From contig NZ_KQ948679.1 of NCBI RefSeq assembly GCF_001514145.1, forward strand, positions 1 to 58,702: 58,702 nucleotides of DNA, read 5' to 3'. The notes beneath the pieces are model-generated. The model saw only the letters and a list, made by a program, of their open reading frames with translations. It was not told the DNA's origin and ran no database searches. Both the position numbers and the translations under genes were made by a program. This document shows, in pieces, positions 58,144 through 58,702 of the stretch. Every line of letters begins with the position of its first letter. The stretch's first letter is position 1. Source of the stretch: Streptomyces canus. Lineage in GTDB: Bacteria; Actinomycetota; Actinomycetes; Streptomycetales; Streptomycetaceae.

Positions 58144-58565
58144 CAGCCACCTCCACGAGACAGACAAGCGGACGAACCACGCCCATCTGTCCCGCCACCG
58201 AACGGAGTTCATACACACCTACCCCGAACCAACCGATCACGTTCGGAAAGCGGATGGCGTCTCAGACAGCTGCCGGTGCGGGGAAGACCAGCGCTCGGAG
58301 AGTGTCCAGCCAGGGGGGCGCAGCCCGGCGCGGTTCATGTCCCGGTCGACGCCCACAGGCACAGACACGGCGGGGAAGCGATAGCGGGTCTCCGATGTCA
58401 CGCTCCAGGACCGGCCGAGGGCGGCGCCCCGGCGGGGGCGGCCCGTAGCCCGGCACGATCGCACTCCAGTACATGAGATTCATTCGCCAAAGCATGCAAC
58501 CGTACGACCCTCACATATGTCTCATACTGTGACCACCAGTCCCCGACGTCTCATAAGGGGGCGTC
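58144..58565. other. Intergenic region before the secreted-protein gene
   Basis: The region lies between the frameshifted coiled-coil gene and the gene at 58566. I see no coherent coding frame in it. The last 80 bases are AT-richer and probably hold the promoter of the downstream gene. Confidence 0.45.
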
Positions 58566-58702
58566 ATGTACACCCGCCATTGCCTCACGGCCATCACCGC
58601 GAGCGCACTCCTCCTGGCCGGCACCGCGGCGTCGACCTCTGCCGCCGCCGCATCCCCGGCACCGTCCACGAGTCTCGTGGTCAACGCCAGAATCGCCGGT
58701 CG
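58566..58702 (+). CDS. Secreted protein, N-terminal part only (cut by window end)
   Basis: The ATG at 58566 has a GGGGG stretch five bases upstream. The first 45 residues are a Sec signal peptide: MYTRHCLTAITASALLLAGT with a hydrophobic core and an Ala/Ser-rich cleavage region (AASTSAAAASPAP). The mature part begins near SLVVNARIAGR and is cut by the window end, so the function cannot be named. Confidence 0.7.
   Translation, partial: MYTRHCLTAITASALLLAGTAASTSAAAASPAPSTSLVVNARIAG

Noticed and set aside
1..58702. CRISPR array, tRNA or rRNA genes
   Set aside because: No regularly spaced direct repeats and no cloverleaf or rRNA-like sequence were noticed on reading. A tRNAscan or CRISPR search was not run.

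Overview
The window is high-GC, Streptomyces-type actinobacterial DNA. The evidence is GC-rich third codon positions, GTG/TTG starts, ATGA-overlapping operons, a conservon, MmyB-type and tetratricopeptide-type XRE regulators, a rare TTA codon and a typical Streptomyces intergenic repeat. It reads as accessory (arm-like) chromosome: signalling, small biosynthetic and catabolic islands separated by gene remnants, ending in a field of broken mobile elements.

Layout. (1) 1-4103: a partial unknown gene, C-terminal and N-terminal remnants of a DnaE2/ImuB-type mutagenesis cassette, two small secreted proteins, a TrpA paralog and a membrane protein. (2) 4104-4720: a divergent intergenic region with three hairpins that share the loop context GCGACAAC on unrelated stems. 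(3) 4721-10523: an avenolide-type butenolide signalling locus (TetR receptor homolog, P450, acyl-CoA oxidase, an XRE-MmyB regulator and a TTA-containing gene). (4) 10719-20025: an extended conservon (CvnA-B-C-D, a CYP157-like and a CYP154-like P450, two extra HATPase proteins, one of them carrying a degenerate serine-recombinase domain, and a divergent GntR regulator with a perfect inverted-repeat operator). (5) 20048-30111: a seven-gene operon (GT2, archaeal-type SAM synthetase, sugar isomerase, oxidoreductase, P-loop kinase, carbamoyltransferase, Nudix) divergent from an XRE regulator. (6) 30138-31528: an orphan prepilin peptidase and a Doc-like toxin/antitoxin pair. (7) 31813-53165: a catabolic island joining gamma-glutamylation of an amine (glutamine-synthetase-like ligase, permease, aldehyde dehydrogenase, C26 hydrolase) to the homoprotocatechuate meta-cleavage route (HpaD, HpaE, HpaG). 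It also has a P450 with its ferredoxin and reductase, an acetoacetate-decarboxylase-like protein, an LLM oxidoreductase, a ribose-type ABC importer, an amidohydrolase and three regulators. Five related 18-bp palindromes (TCGTTT-N6-AAACGA type) mark its promoters. (8) 53208-58143: IS5-family fragments, an IS110 transposase gene interrupted after codon 13 by a group II intron, that intron truncated by another IS5 fragment, and a frameshifted coiled-coil gene. A new secreted protein gene starts at 58566.

How the parts work together (inference). Regions 3 and 4 are regulatory or hormonal. Region 5 looks like a small pathway for a glycosylated, carbamoylated metabolite. Region 7 looks like import and breakdown of an arylethylamine-like substrate, with amine protection by glutamate feeding a 3,4-dihydroxyphenylacetate-type ring cleavage. 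No tRNA, rRNA or CRISPR array was seen.
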